From Cenococcum geophilum 1.58 (Eukaryota > Ascomycota > Dothideomycetes > Gloniales > Gloniaceae): a stretch of 64,000 nucleotides of DNA. The stretch spans positions 403,730 through 467,729 of the forward strand of contig KV748266.1 in the NCBI GenBank assembly GCA_001692895.1. The letters are read 5' to 3'. Below the pieces are notes generated by a model. That model was not told the origin of the DNA. It saw only the letters and a program-made list of their open reading frames with translations, and ran no database searches. Positions 1-13,034 of the stretch are shown piece by piece; the stretch's first letter is position 1; each line of letters begins with the position of its first letter. The translations under genes were made by a program, and so were the position numbers.

Positions 1-539
1 AATCGCGTTAAGCTATTAGCTAAAGCTTCGCCCGTGCGCATTATTTCCCCCTAGGTCCGGAAATTGGGGCAATATACCTTCCTAAAAGCAATAGGGGAGG
101 CTATTAGGGCAAAGTTGCTAGCTAGTAACCTTAATATATAGTTATATAGCAAATAAATTATTAGATAATAGTTACGTATATATTAAAATTATAGAATAAA
201 ATTCTCTTATCTCCTGTTACTAGTAGTACTCTCTTACCGCAATACTATATAGCCCGGTGGCGTATAATGCTACTAATATAGTGCCTTATTGGGCAGCAGT
301 AATGCCTAACTCTATAACCCGTTTATATAGTGCGGCGTCAGTCCTTATAAATACCCTACTAAGGCCATACTATCCCTCTTAACGCCCCCTAGATCTCACC
401 CTAAAAATTTCTTAGTTATATAAGGTGTTAAGATATTTAGGAACTTTAACCGGCGGTTAAAGTTGTCTAATTAGTTAGATTCTCTTGCTAAGACTTTTAG
501 CAATAAAGCCTAAGGGCAGGCTTTTTTAGAGGGGGGGGG
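1..539 (+). mobile_element. 3' internal end of old LTR element B' (no coding visible)
   Basis: AT-rich, stop-filled sequence without a recognisable domain. The last 60 bases read CCTAAGGGCAGGC, then a purine run ending in about ten G, then GTAA. The same arrangement precedes the 3' LTR of family A (about 6485-6517) and, on the minus strand, the LTR of element B (11337-11375). I read it as the 3' untranslated end and polypurine tract of an LTR element whose LTR was pushed away to 6733-6959 by insertion of element A. A palindrome lies at 440-463. The orientation is inferred from the polypurine tract. Confidence 0.6.
440..495. repeat. Palindromic motif in retroelement 3' region (copy 1)
   Basis: A 23-base palindrome with 11-base arms (AACTTTAACCG and its complement around a single G) is followed by a second imperfect palindrome, TCTAATTAGTTAGA, and then TTGCTAAGACTTTT. 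Related copies occur at 6277-6330 in family A and 26250-26306 in family E, each 100-270 bases before a 3' LTR. Function unknown. Confidence 0.7.
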
Positions 540-544
540 GTAAT

Positions 545-755
545 TGTAACGGCGCTATCGCATATTACCTGCCAAATTCTGCTATATTCTGCTGACCTGC
601 GATTGGCCCGCCCAAAGCTAGCGCCTTGGCGGCTCACCCTATATATTTGTTTACATCGGTCCTAGCGACCCCTTTTCTTTCTCTTTAGCTTAATATCTTC
701 GTAATATAGTATTCATTCAAGCTTCGGTTTAGAGGCATTTGTTTAAGCCATGATA
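545..755 (+). repeat. 5' LTR of element A
   Basis: 211 bp, nearly identical to 6518-6728. It starts TGTAACGGCG; the end TGACA is mutated to TGATA. It contains a short TTCTGCYA motif repeated in its first 60 bases. Confidence 0.9.
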
Positions 756-985
756 TTATACTAAGCTCTCCCTACCTTGCCTAGGAAGGCCTTAATAATA
801 TCCCACCCCAAAGAAACTTCGTCTGCAACAACGCATTAACGCGCTATACTTAGACACCAAAACAACTCTATATTGCCTAGGAAGGCCTAGATAATATCCT
901 ACCTCACAAGCTAAACAGGACTGGACCTATACCCCCAGAATTAAAACTAAAGTATATAATACTGATAAACCTTAGGAAGCCAACA

Positions 986-2125
986 ATGGTACCTAAAGTA
1001 AGCTTATCTAAGAGAGCTGCCTCTACCTAAGAGAAACCTAAGATCCAATTAGGATCAGAAATCGAAGATAATAATAACGTCGTAGACATACGCGAGTAGA
1101 TTCGTGCCCTTGTAGCCAGCTAGGAAGCTAATTATCTTAAAGCAAGAAATATACAAGAGACCCTATAAGAGATCCTAGAAAGCCTTACGGCCCTATAAAA
1201 TAGCCCAGCTTCCCTTTCTTAAAGCCCTAGCCGACCTATTTACTCTACTAAATGCGATATACTAGGGAGTACAGATATAATAATAAAGCAATTAAAGTCC
1301 GTCAAGCTCCCTAACCCCCTACTACTATCTAACGGGATAGACCCTACCTTTAAGAATTAGAGGATTTAAGTATAAGGAAAGCTCTGTGTTAACTATAACC
1401 ATTTCCTTTCTAAAGAAGCTAAAATACTCTACCTCTTTAGTCGAACCACTAGGGACGCCCAACGGCATCTTTAAGCTAAGTTTGAGGACGACTCCCCTAT
1501 CTAATTTATATCCGTTAATAAGATAATATAGCACCTAGTAGCTATTTATATTAACCTAAACAAAGTACAAAATGCCCGTTATAACTATAATCGCCTAATA
1601 ATAAAACCGAACTAACCCTTTATTAAATTCTAGACTTAATTCCTATACCTTATAGGAGAAGGCCAGGTCCCCCTTAAGAACTACCAATTAAACCTATATA
1701 ATAAGCTAATAATCCGGCTATAAGAAAAGATTGCTATAACCTTAAATAACCTACCAACCTATAAAAGACTCGCAGCTTATTATCTATTATTAGACTCAGA
1801 ACTAAAGTAGATTAACACCCACCCTAATTAGTAAAAGCAACTCTATAATAATTGGAACTCGCTAGCTATACCTATAGGAGCTAAAGCAGGAAGATAAGTT
1901 ACAACTACTCTTTTACTAAAGGCGGTTATAACTACGCACTAGTAAGCCTCGCCCAACCAGTTATATACTACGCCATTAACTAGTATTCGCCGCAATACTC
2001 CAATTAACCCTACCTCGGCTACGTGCTTTAACTACAATAAGTAGGGTTACTTTGCCTTATCCTACCCGAAGCTAAAAGATATAGGCGATATTAAGGAGAT
2101 AGAGGAAGGAGAAATATTAGATAAG
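986..2125 (+). pseudogene. gag of element A (degenerate)
   Basis: A frame can be followed from the ATG at 986 (MVPKVSLSKRAAS) through many in-frame TAG codons. It has a charged, helical gag-like middle and an Arg/Leu-rich stretch around 1380-1520 where LYLFSRTT.DAQ can be read. Near 2020-2060, TCFNYNKxGYF resembles a CCHC zinc knuckle with Cys changed to Tyr and the His lost, as C-to-T mutation would give. It encoded the nucleocapsid/capsid protein of the retroelement and is not functional now. Boundaries are approximate because no frame is continuous. Confidence 0.6.
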
Positions 2126-2229
2126 TTAGGAAAAGAGGAACCCTAGGGAAAGACTCCCCCCTAGGGTACCCTATTAATCTTAAAGAGATCAATCTTAGTT
2201 AGTTAATAGGTAGAAAGCATTTTATGTTT

Positions 2230-5200
2230 CTATGTATAGTATCTTAAAATGGATATAGAGTTAATACAACTGCCCTTATTAACACTAGAGTAAATGGCTT
2301 CGCCTTTATAAATACTGCCTATGTAAATAATGTTGCCAAGTTTCTAAATACAGAAGCTATCTAACTAGAGAAGCCTGTCTAGGTAAAAGGCTATAACGGC
2401 TAAGCCGGTTGGCCTGTTACCTACGTCTTAAAGTTGTATATTACTCTTAACGGACGACACTAATACGGTATCCCCTTTTACATCCTAGACCTAGGGTCTT
2501 ATAATATAATCCTTAGACGAAAATAGATGTCCTATTTTAATATCTGGTTAAATATACAATAAAGACGGTTTATTTAGCCGGAGGATAGACTAAGGTTGCC
2601 CTCCTTTGTTAGAGAGATCCGAACTAACCATAAGACACTAGCCGTAAGGGCTAACCCTACCTACCAGCAGGATGTCTGGGCCCGTAACCTAGCCTTTACC
2701 TAAAAAGACGCCCGCTATAAAGCTAGAAAGAACTCTGTACTAATAAAGATACTCTCCTAAAGCGCTACGTTTAAAGAGGACTTTATATACGGAAGTGGAA
2801 TAGATAGTAATATAAATAATGTCTAAATTGCATAGATCTAACCGGTATAGAAAAGAACGTATTAATAGGATATAAGGGATAACCTCTAAAAGATGCAACA
2901 GGAGCTAAAAGGGGTAATAATAACGCTAGTACCCTGGAAGTCCCTAAAGTTATATACGCCCCTATTATTAGGCAACCCCCCTACCGTAGATATCGCCGCA
3001 ATTAGCGCTGTAGCGTTCTACTTTAATATATACCGGAAGGACAATAAGGTCTTTATAACAAGCCTATATAAGATTAACCGAATTATTAATAATAGAGAGG
3101 AAAGGCTAGCTAAGGAAACTAATAAGGAACTAGTTAAACGCCTCCTTTCTACCATTTATACAAACTATAAGGATGTATTCTTAAAGGCGGCCTTAGATAA
3201 GTTACCCCCCTACTAGACGTACGATTATAAGATTTAATTAGAAGCCAATAACTCGCTAGGCTATAGCCCCCTCTACTATTAATTAATAGATAAGCTAAAA
3301 GTAATAAAGCAGTACTTAATTAACAACCTGGATAAAGGGTTTATTAAGCCAAGTTAAGCCCCTTTTACTTCCCCTATCCTATTCGTAAAAAAGCCTAATA
3401 GAGGCCTTTGTTTTTATATTAACTATTAAAAGCTAAACGCTATTACTTAAAAGGACCAGTATCCTATTCCTTTAATTAACGAGACCCTTACACGTCTAAG
3501 CTAGGTAAAAATCTTTACCAAACTTAATATCCGCTAAGCTTTCTACCGAATTAGGATAGACCCTATATCTAAAAATTTAACAACGTTCCGTACCTATTAT
3601 GGTTCCTATAAATATAAAGTTCTTCCTTTTAAACTAATAAACGGACCGGCTACGTACCAAAGGTATATAAATGACGTTCTTTTTAATTACCTTAACGAAT
3701 TCTATACGGCATACCTAGATAACATTCTTATATACTTAGACGACGAACTTAAGCATCAAGTTTATATTAAAAAGGTTCTAGAGAGACTACGGAACGCGGG
3801 CTTATAAGTTAATATTAAGAAATGCGAGTTTAGGGTAAAACGTATAAAATACCTTAGGTTTATTGTGACTATGGAAGGAATTAAGGTTAACCCTAAGAAG
3901 GTAGAGGCAATCCGTAACTAGAAGCCCCCTTATATAGTAAAAGGAATCTAGTCCTTCCTTAGCTTCTATAACTTCTACCACTGGTTTATCTATAACTACG
4001 GAATTGCGGTAAAACCTCTTATATAACTAACCAGGAAGGACACTCCTTTTGTCTTTAATAATAGCTGCATAAAAGCCTTTAAAGAGATAAAGGATCGGCT
4101 TATCTCTTCCCTAATCCTTTATCACTATAACCCGGACCTTAAATTAATGCTAGAAACGGACGCCTCTAATAGGGTCGTAGTGGGAATCCTATTACAGTTA
4201 TATCTAAACGGTAAATAGTACCCTATAGCTTTCTTCTTAAAGATAATAGACCTAGCTAAGTATAACTATAAAGTACATAACAAAGAAATGCTAGCTATTA
4301 TTTAATTACTCTCCTAATAGCGCGCAGAGCTTAAAGGTACGAATTCCCGGATTAAGATATATACAGATTATAAAGCCCTAGAGTACTTTATAACTATAAA
4401 GCAGCTTACTAAATAATAGGCCTAGTAGGCCGAAATACTCTCCTAATTCTTCTTTATAATTATATATCGTTCTAGCAAGCAAAACTCTAAGGCTAATACC
4501 CTAACCCAAAGAGAATAAGACGTAGGACCCTAGAATAAGCTAAAGACCCAATATCGGACGCGCGCCCTCCTTAATCCAGAACAGCTTAACCCGCGGATTC
4601 TTAAGGAGCTAGACTCCTAGTAAAACGAGCTAGCACCAATAGAGGAGTCCTTAGATAAGCTAATAGGGCTAATTAACCGCCTCCTAACTGTAAACCGCAC
4701 GGCTAACGCCCTAAGGGCCCTCCGCGAATAAGCCGTAAAAGAAAACCCCAATTTTAAGATAGAGAAAGGATTGCTCCTATATCAGGAGAGGCTTATAGTC
4801 CCTAACGTTAATAATCTACAAACTAAACTAATCCGCAAAGCTTATTACTAAGTCTTTATAGCATACCCTAGCAAGAATAAGACCCGTAAAATTATTAACT
4901 GCCGCTACTACTAGCTAAGAATAGTTGCGAATATTAATTAATACATACGGAACTGTAAAGACTGCTAAAGAGCTATAATCCCACGGGATAAGACCCTAGG
5001 ACTACTTAAGCTACTCCTAATACTAAAGCGCCCTTAGTAGTATATCTCTATAGACTTTTATAAACTACCTAGGGACCGTGACGGATACGATATAGTTATA
5101 GTTATAGTCAACCGCTTTAGTAAACGCCCGTTCTTAATTCCCTATTATAAAAACATTAATACTAAAGAGGTAGCCCGGCTATATGTCCATTACGTCTACC

Positions 5201-6150
5201 AAATCTACAGACTACTAGATACTATTGTGTCTAATTATAGGCCATAGTTTATATTAGCCTTCTGGAATAAGTTTACCCGGATCCTAGGTATTAAGCTAAA
5301 GCTTTCTACGGCTTATTACCCCTAAATAGATGGTTAGACAGAGATTATAAATTAGTACCTAGACTAGAGGCTTAGGCCCTTTATTAACTATTTCTAAAAT
5401 AACTGGTCTAAACTACTACCCTTAATGGACTACGCGCAAGCAACCTTACCCTATAACTCCACAGGGTTTACCCCAATTTAGCTAGAAATAGGATACTTAC
5501 CCCACACAAGCTTTAACTAGAAAAAGCTAGAAGAACCCTAGACTATACAAGAAAAGCTATCCTATGCCGAGGCCTAACAGTACGCTAAACAATTGGAGGA
5601 GGCCTAAACGGTAGCCCATAAGAACCTAAAAAAAGCTTAGAGGTTAATGGAATAGTAGGCAAACAAACACCGTTAAGAACCCGATTTTACCCCTAGTAAT
5701 ATAGTCTGGGTTATAACAAGGAATTAGAAGACCGAACAACCTAGCTATAAGCTAGACTACTAGATAGCAGGACCATATAAAGTTCTTAAGAAGATAGGCA
5801 ACTTATACAAGATAAAGCTCCCAGATTTAATTAGGGTTCACCCTATCTTCTTACTAGATAAGTTACGGAAAGCTACAAATAACCTATTGCCTGGATAAAA
5901 GAATGAGCCTCCCCTACCAGTTTAAGTAAACGGTAATAGCGAATAGAAGGTTAACGAAATACTGGCCTGCAAGATAGTACGGGGAACGCTAAAATACCGT
6001 GTCCAATAGAAGGGCTACGATCCTAACCTAACCTAGTACCCTACGTGGAACTTTATAGGCTGCCCCTAGAAGCTTAAAGAATTCTATAACTAATACCCTA
6101 ATACGCCTAGGCCCCTAAAGTACCTAGATAAATAGATAGAATGCTGGTAT
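2230..6150 (+). pseudogene. pol of element A: protease, RT, RNase H, integrase, chromodomain (degenerate)
   Basis: Read with stops as lost Trp/Gln, the domains appear in Ty3/gypsy order. A retropepsin-like segment with DLGSYN lies near 2490. An intact 107-codon stretch at 2893-3216 leads into reverse transcriptase (INY.KLNAI near 3420, FTKLNIR.AF near 3520, the catalytic box as AYLDNILIY near 3710). RNase H has DASNRVVVGILLQ near 4160 and Y.VHNKEMLAI near 4270. Integrase runs from about 4850 to 5500. A chromodomain (KIVRGTLKYRVQ.KGYD, then YPTWNF) lies near 5970-6060. The second RT Asp is changed to Asn (YLDN), so the enzyme would be dead even without the stops. Confidence 0.8.
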
Positions 6151-6276
6151 AATAAAGATAATAAGTTACTAAAAGAACATAGGGACAAAAACGCCCCAAA
6201 GCCCTAATACAGCTGTCTGCCAAATTCTGCCATATTCTACCGTTTTCTGCTAGTACCGTAAAATATCAGATATCCA

Positions 6277-6330
6277 GGAACTTCGACCGCCAGTTAAAGT
6301 TATCTGATTGGTTAGATCCGTGCTAAGACT
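6277..6330. repeat. Palindromic motif in retroelement 3' region (copy 2)
   Basis: GGAACTTCGACCGCCAGTT followed by AAAGTTATCTGATTGGTTAG aligns with 440-495 and 26250-26306. The palindrome is imperfect here. It lies about 190 bases before the 3' LTR of element A. Confidence 0.65.
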
Positions 6331-6517
6331 TTTAGCGGCTACTCTTTCTAGCCTAGTACTTCCACTTAGCCTACAATCGCCCTTTATACTTAGTCTAGAC
6401 GTACTCTTATCCCCTTTATCTCCTTATTTTATATTTTATAATCCCACGTTTATAAGCCTAGTGCTACCCTATTTCTAACTAAGCCTAAGGGCAGGCTTTC
6501 TTTAAAGAGGGGGGTAA

Positions 6518-6728
6518 TGTAACGGCGCTATCGCATATTACCTGCCAAATTCTGCCATATTCTGCCGACCTGCGATTAGCCCGCCTAAAGCTAGCGCCTT
6601 GGCGGCTTACCCTATATATTTGTTTACATCGGTCCTAGCGACCCCTTTTCTTTCTCTTTAGCTTAGTATCTTCGTAATATAGCATTCGTTCAAGCTTCGG
6701 TTTAGAGGCATTTGTTCGAGCCGTGACA
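6518..6728 (+). repeat. 3' LTR of element A
   Basis: 211 bp matching 545-755. It is preceded by a polypurine tract (AAAGAGGGGGGTAA), ends GAGCCGTGACA and is followed by the GTAAT target duplication. Confidence 0.9.
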
Positions 6729-6732
6729 GTAA

Positions 6733-6959
6733 TGTTACGGCACTAGCAGAACTTTATACTAGCAAGTTGCCACAGATTGCCATAGATTGCCGCATATTGC
6801 GATTACGTGACGCGAAGATCTTATAAAACACCGAACGGCGCTACTCTTCTTCTCCTTTCCTTTTCCTAGCTTTAGATTCTCGTTTATAGACAATCTAATT
6901 ATATAGGCTTACGCGACCCTTTTGCCGTGCTTATGTCTTAATTGACTAAGTCACTAATA
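6733..6959 (+). repeat. 3' LTR of old element B'
   Basis: Begins TGTTACGGCACTAGCAG and ends CACTAATA (ancestral TAACA likely), so the termini are TGTTA...TAACA. The same LTR occurs inverted at 11086-11336. Its first base overlaps the GTAAT duplication of element A, showing that A inserted between the polypurine tract and this LTR. The end at 6959 is inferred from the alignment of the two copies. Confidence 0.65.
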
Positions 6960-9900
6960 AAAATATAATTATCTTAATAGAAGATATAAAAACTTTAAAG
7001 GAACTAATTAATTAAGTAATTAATTAATAATAAGATCTACCAGAGAGAATAGACCAAGAAAGGTTAGAATAGAGTTTTATAGTTGTATAAGGCGCAGAGT
7101 ATATAATAATAAAGTTAAACCTAAAAACTATAGTATAGCGTAGAGCCAATAGACCTAAGCGGTACTAAAGAATATAAGAATAGACAATTATAGAAACCTA
7201 AAGAATAAGGATTAAGTAATTATAGGTTTAAGGAGCAGAGGCTAAACTAGGGGTCTTAGTAGTAGAAGATATTTAGGCAAACTCTATAATAAGAAAAATG
7301 GTTTAAAGAAGGAGCTTATATAAATTATAAAAAACAAGGTTATTTTGCCAAAAACTATAAAAATAGTTAAAGTAACTATGCGGTAAAGGGAACTAGATTA
7401 GCAGATAATATATATATATAAAGGGATAATAGTATACTAAGAAAAACAAAGGAATGTTTAATTAGAAGTTTTACGTTTTATTATAATAACGTATACTAAA
7501 TTTATAAAGATGCTAAGTATGGCGTAAGCTATTAGCTATAGGAGCTAAAGTTATTAAAGTTTAGGAGAACTAATAAACTATCTTATAGATCGGACGTTAA
7601 GGATAATAAATTTAATATAGGTAAAATATTTAGTAATAATAAAGCAATAAAGGCAGCTTACTAGGAGTGTATAAACCTTAGAGAAGTTATAATAGAGGTA
7701 GAAGTTAAATCTACTATAAAGGACGGATTAGCAATAGAGATTAAGACTCTATTAGACACGATATCTACTACTTTATAAGATATAAGAGAAGTAGGACAGC
7801 AAATTACTTTAGCGCTTAATAAAGGCAAAAGGCTATAAACTTAAGATTCTTAAGACAAGATAAGAGATACTTAAGGACCTATAATAAACAATAACCGATA
7901 AAGCAGAGTAACGGCTTAGTTTAGAAATATATAAATAAGTATAGGATAGAGTTTCCTAGAGGTATAAGATTCTTAAAGCGAGATAAGTAAGATTTAAGAC
8001 TCTTAAGATGAGATAAGAACACTATAAAAGCCTAGCTAAACTAAGGCAGGAGTAAGGCTTAAGAAAAAAGTAAGTTTAGGGTTAGCAGCACCTATAATAG
8101 GTAAATAAAATAATTAGCCTTAAAGTTAAATAGTAGATACTAGAATTATAAAGTTTATAAATTTAGAGAATTCTATAGCTAGACGCAAACTAAAAGAAGA
8201 CTAAAAAAGATTTAAGAATTAAATTAAAGCGTGGTAAGAATAAAGACGCTACTAAGAGTTAAGAATACTAGGCAGATTAAGGCTTAAAGTACCTATATAA
8301 AAAATCACTAATAGGCCTAGGATAGGCACGCTAAGAGCAAAATAGCTTAATAAACTGGAATAAAAAGAGGATCTAGGGATTCTAACTAGATTTAGAGAAC
8401 GTATACTAAAGGTTGCAACGATATAGTAATAGTAAGATATTTCCTTATAGATAGATTATACACGCTTATAGAGCTATACTAAAAGTGGTATAGGAGGAAG
8501 ATTTTTATATATAGCTAGACAAGAGAGTTATTTAAGACTAAGTAATTATGGAAAAACGTATAAGTTATATTAAAGGAGCATTAATTATAATATTAAGAAA
8601 TCTAAAAGAGATATTAGAGGACTAGAGAAGTAATAGACAAATTATAGTACTAGTAAATAAAAGACTAATGTTTAGATTAGCTAGATAGAGGTTTAAACTT
8701 AAGGATAAAGATAAGCTAAGGGTTAACCTAAAGCACCTAGTATATTATATATTGGTATAGATTATATATATAGATAATCTATATAACATATATAAAAATT
8801 CAAAAGAAAAGAATTAAAAATACCCTATAAGGATATATTAGGCGCTAGATAAGCGATAATATAGAAATATTAAGTATATATACGGCTAGTATTTAGTAAA
8901 AGTCTAAGAATTAGAAGACTTAATACTTTAACTAAAAATATTCCTTATAAAAAAAATACTTAGACGGATTATAGTAGTGGGAATGCCTAGAGAATATATA
9001 TCTATAGTATATTAAGAATAAAAAGTAAACTAGATATTAGCTAAAGAGCGAGCTAAATAAAATAGGATTAAGTAGCTAATAGTTAGAAAAAGTAGAGGCC
9101 TATAGAACTAGAGGGAGCTAGTAGTAAAGCCTTAGACCCTTAAAGGAATTAAAAAATAACACCTAAATTTATAAGTTAATTGGTAAAATTAACAGTTTAA
9201 AGTATTAATAGATAGTAGAGCAATAAGGAACTATATCTTACTAGAAATAGTAAAGCGGATAGAATTACCTTACAGATAGAAAGAGCACTCTTATTTATTA
9301 GTTATAATTTTAGAAGATCTAATAGCCTATAGAGGAGGTATTATTAATCTTAAAATAGGACCTATTTAGACAACCATTAAAGGAAGATAAATTAAAATAT
9401 TTTTTAATATCCTGCTGTTAGGACAGGATAAGGCAGTATTAGGTATTATAAAAGTATAACTTAAGGATTAGTTAGATTACAGGTTAGGTTAATATTAAAA
9501 ACACTTAATAATATAAGAGGCGTATAGCAACCAAGCTAGTATAGTCTTAAGTCGGAGCAACATATAAGGAAATTAAGAAAGGGTTATTCTATATACTAAA
9601 GAGATACTATAAGTATAGTAAAAAGCTGTTAAAGTATATAGCATAAAACTATAAATTAGAATTAGAACTAGGAATAAGTCTAAAGTTCTTTCCAATTTAT
9701 AAGCTTACTAAAGAAGAATTAAGAGCACTTAAGGAGTTTATCTAAAAGAATTTATAAAAAGAATATATTAGACCATCGTAGTTATTAGTAGAATATCTAG
9801 TACTATTCGTACTAAAGAAGAATAGAAAACTTAGGCTATATATCAACTATAAACAGTTAAATAGCATTACTAAAAAGGACAGGTATCCTTTAGCCTTAAT

Positions 9901-11085
9901 TAGCGAAATCTAGAATTGGATAGGTAATGCGTAAATCTTTATAAAGATAGATCTAAAATGGACGTACTATTAGATTAAGATTAAAGAGGGCAATAAATAA
10001 AAGGCAGCCTTTAGGTTAAAGGAAGACCATATAAACTATTAGTTATATAATTTAGACTTATAAATGCACTAGTAATGTTCTAAAAGCAAATTAATAGCGT
10101 ATTAAGAGAACACCTTAATAAGTTTATTATAGTATACCTTAACGATATTATTATCTACTTAATAACTAAAGAAGAATATAGAGAATACGTTAAATAGGTC
10201 TTAAAGATACTATAAAAAGAATAGATGCTAGTAGCAATTAAGAAATACGAGTTCTTTACTAAAAAGACCGATTTTGTTAAATTTATTATTAAACTAGGTT
10301 ATATTAGTATAGACCTAAAGAAGATTAAAGCTATAGTAAGTTGGTAAGAACTAGAGAACGTAATATAATTAAGGTTATTCCTAGGATTCTATAACTACTA
10401 TAGGGGGTTTATAGCATAGTTGTTAAAAATATTAAACCCTTTACTAGGCTTATAAAGAAGGAGGAACTATAGGTTTAGGGAAATAAATAGAAAGAATTAT
10501 TTAGGGAACTTAAGGAGTTGTTTACTTAAGAACTAATTTTTAAAATCTATTAACTAGGACTAAAGACGGTTATAAAAATAGACGTATTAGACTTTATACT
10601 AGGAGTATATTTACTATAAAAGTATAGAAACGTATAGCATCTAGTAGTATGCTATAGTTAGAAGATAACACTACTAGAGTTAAACTACAACATCTATAAT
10701 AAGGAATTATTAGGTATAGTTATAGCACTTAAGAAATAGAGAGCATTCTTATAAGGCATAGAGAAACTATTTATAGTTAAGATAGATTATAAAAGCCTAA
10801 TGGGGTTTCTAATAGCTAAAGAACTTAATTAGAGGTAAGTTAAATAGGTAAAAATGCTTATAGAATACTATTTTAAGATTTAGTATATTAAGGGCACTAA
10901 GAATATAAGAGTAAATATATTAAGCAGAAAAGCTAAGCTATAGAATAACGAAAAGCTATTAGGAGTAATACTATATAAAAATAGTAATAGATTAATTAGA
11001 TATAATTATCCTAAGATTATAGCAACTTAAGAATATAAATTACTAGAGAGTAATTAAATAAGAAGAATTTAAGAAGTATAGTTTA
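6960..11085 (+). mobile_element. Truncated Ty3/gypsy element D1 (gag-pol through RNase H)
   Basis: A stop-ridden gypsy copy of family D, homologous to 17502-20619 (plus) and 57664-62935 (minus). Gag-like sequence occupies roughly 7000-8750 and a protease-like stretch about 9150-9450. Reverse transcriptase is readable at about 9690-10440 (LYINYKQLNSITKKDRYP near 9840, FIKIDLK near 9945, the catalytic box as YLNDIIIY near 10135). RNase H follows to about 10950. The copy stops before the integrase, where the minus-strand LTR of element B begins. No 5' LTR of family D is seen, so both ends are lost. Confidence 0.75.
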
Positions 11086-11336
11086 TATTAGCGACTTAGT
11101 TAATTAAGGTATAAGTACAGTAAGGGGGACGCGTAAGCCTATACGATTAAATTGTCTATAAACGAGAATCTAAAGCTAGGGAAAGGAAAGGAGAAGAAGA
11201 GCAGCGCCGCTTAATATTTTATAAGATCTTTACGTCACGCAACCGTAATATGCGGTAATTTGTAGTAACTTACTGGTATAAAGTTCTGCTAAGTTCTGCC
11301 AACTAAGTTCTGCCATTTTCTACTAGTGCTATAATA
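11086..11336 (-). repeat. 3' LTR of element B
   Basis: Reverse complement of the LTR at 6733-6959 over most of its length. About 25 bp longer, due to extra copies of a GTTCTGC-type motif at 11283-11325. Confidence 0.7.
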
Positions 11337-13034
11337 TTACCCCCCCCCCTTTAGTAAAGCCTGCCCTTAGGCTTTATATATCCGTATTACTCCTATAGGG
11401 CGTTTTTATCTTTATATTCTTCCGGTAGCCTATTGTCTTCGCTATATTAGTACTCTATTTACTTATCTAGGTACTTTAGGGGTCCTAGTTTATTAGGGTA
11501 ATAGCTATAAAATTTTTAAAGCTTATAGAGACTGCTAATAAAGTTTTATATAGGGTACTAGGTAGGGTCTAGGTTATAGCTTTTCTAATTAACGCGGTAC
11601 TTTAGCGTTTTCCTTACTAGTTTATAGGCTAGTACTTCTTTAATTTCCTATTTATTGCCGCCATTAACTTAAATTAGAATGGGAGATTTGTTCTTTTATC
11701 TAGGTAATAGGTTATTTATAGCTTTCTATAGCTTATCTAGTAAGAAAACGGGGTAAACCTTAATTAAATCCGGGAGCTTTACTTTATATAAGTTACCTAT
11801 CTTCTTAAGGACCTTATGTGGTCCCGCTATCTAATAGTCTAGCTTATAGCTAGGCCGTTCTGTTTTCTAGTTCTTTATTATAACCTAGACCATATCGCCT
11901 ATAGTAAAGTTAGGTTTGCGCCTATTTCTAGTTAGATAGGTGTAAATCTCGTAAAGTTATAGGGTAGAGTCGCCTGGGCGTAGTCTATTAGGAGTAGTAG
12001 TTTACCCTAGTTATCTTTAAAGTGGTTAATAAAAGGCCGGAGTCTCTAATCTAAATATTAATTTATAATCTCTATCTAACTATCTATTTAGGGGTAGTAT
12101 GCTATAGAGAGCTTAGCCTAATACCTAGGATTTAGGTAAACTTATTCTAGAAAGCCGATATAAATTACGGGCTGTAATTAGATATAATAGTATTTGGTAG
12201 TCCGTAAATGCGGTAAACGTAGTAGATATATAGTTAGGCCGCCTCCTTAGCATTAATATTCTTATAATAGAGAATTAAAAACGGGCGCTTACTAAAGCGG
12301 TTAACTAAAATTATAACTATATTATATCTGTCGCGGTCTATAAGTAGCTTATAGAAGTCTATAGAGATATGCTACTAGGGGCGGTTGGGTATTAGGAGAG
12401 GTTTTAATAGTCCTAGGGTTTTATCTCGTAGAATTGTAGACCTATAGCAGTTATTGCAGTTCCGTATATAATGGTTAATATTTATAACTATTCTAGGCTA
12501 GTAGTAACGGTTACTAATAATTTCATAGGTCTTATTTTTTTTTTAGGGTAGGCCGTAGAGACCTAGGTATATACTTTAGTAATAAGCTAGGTTTATAAGT
12601 TCTATTTCTTTACTACTACTAGCCGTTCCTAGTACTTAAGTAGTCTATTTTTAAGGGACTATAGGCTAGTAATATCCTTTACCTTTTTGCGGTATTCCTG
12701 TAAAGAAGGGTCCATACAGTTTACTTATAGTAGTTTATTAATAAGGTTAAATTCTATAGGGTTAATAGGACATATCTTAGCGCTTAAAGATTTAGTACTT
12801 AGTTCTTCCCGTATCTAATATTTAAGGTACTTTAGTTATAGTAGCATCTAGGTCCATAATAAGATCTTTACGGCTATCTAATTATTTAGGTCTTATTTAC
12901 GTCTTATAAAAGCGTCTACGCGATTAGTGGCGCCTAGCCTATATATAATTAGGAAGTTAAACTAGGATAGAACGTCTACCTAGCGCGTTTACCTGGCTGT
13001 AAGGGCCTTAGTTATTATAAAGTATTTTAGGGCC
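11086..13034 (-). mobile_element. 3' part of gypsy element B (RNase H, integrase, chromodomain, 3' LTR), minus strand
   Basis: In sense orientation (right to left) the segment starts inside RNase H at about 13030 (ALKYFITTKAL), continues through integrase (about 12600-11900) and reaches a chromodomain near 11650-11550 whose residues match that of element A. It ends with the polypurine tract (a run of C on the plus strand at 11341-11349) and a 3' LTR at 11086-11336. The junction PPT-GTAA-LTR is intact and serves as an unoccupied version of the site into which A inserted at 540-545. The 5' half is missing; an E-type LTR abuts the break. Confidence 0.75.

Larger units (their letters stand above)
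545..6728 (+). mobile_element. Full-length Ty3/gypsy chromodomain retrotransposon, family A (RIP-inactivated)
   Basis: Both ends are clear. 211-bp LTRs at 545-755 and 6518-6728 start TGTAACGGCGCTATCGC and end GAGCCGTGACA (GCCATGATA in the mutated left copy), and a 5-bp duplication GTAAT flanks the element at 540-544 and 6729-6733. The internal region carries gag, then protease, reverse transcriptase, RNase H, integrase and chromodomain, the order of a Ty3/gypsy chromovirus. All frames are broken by many stops at expected Trp and Gln codons. It sits in the PPT/LTR junction of older element B'. The LTRs differ mainly by C/T and G/A transitions, as RIP predicts. Confidence 0.9.
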
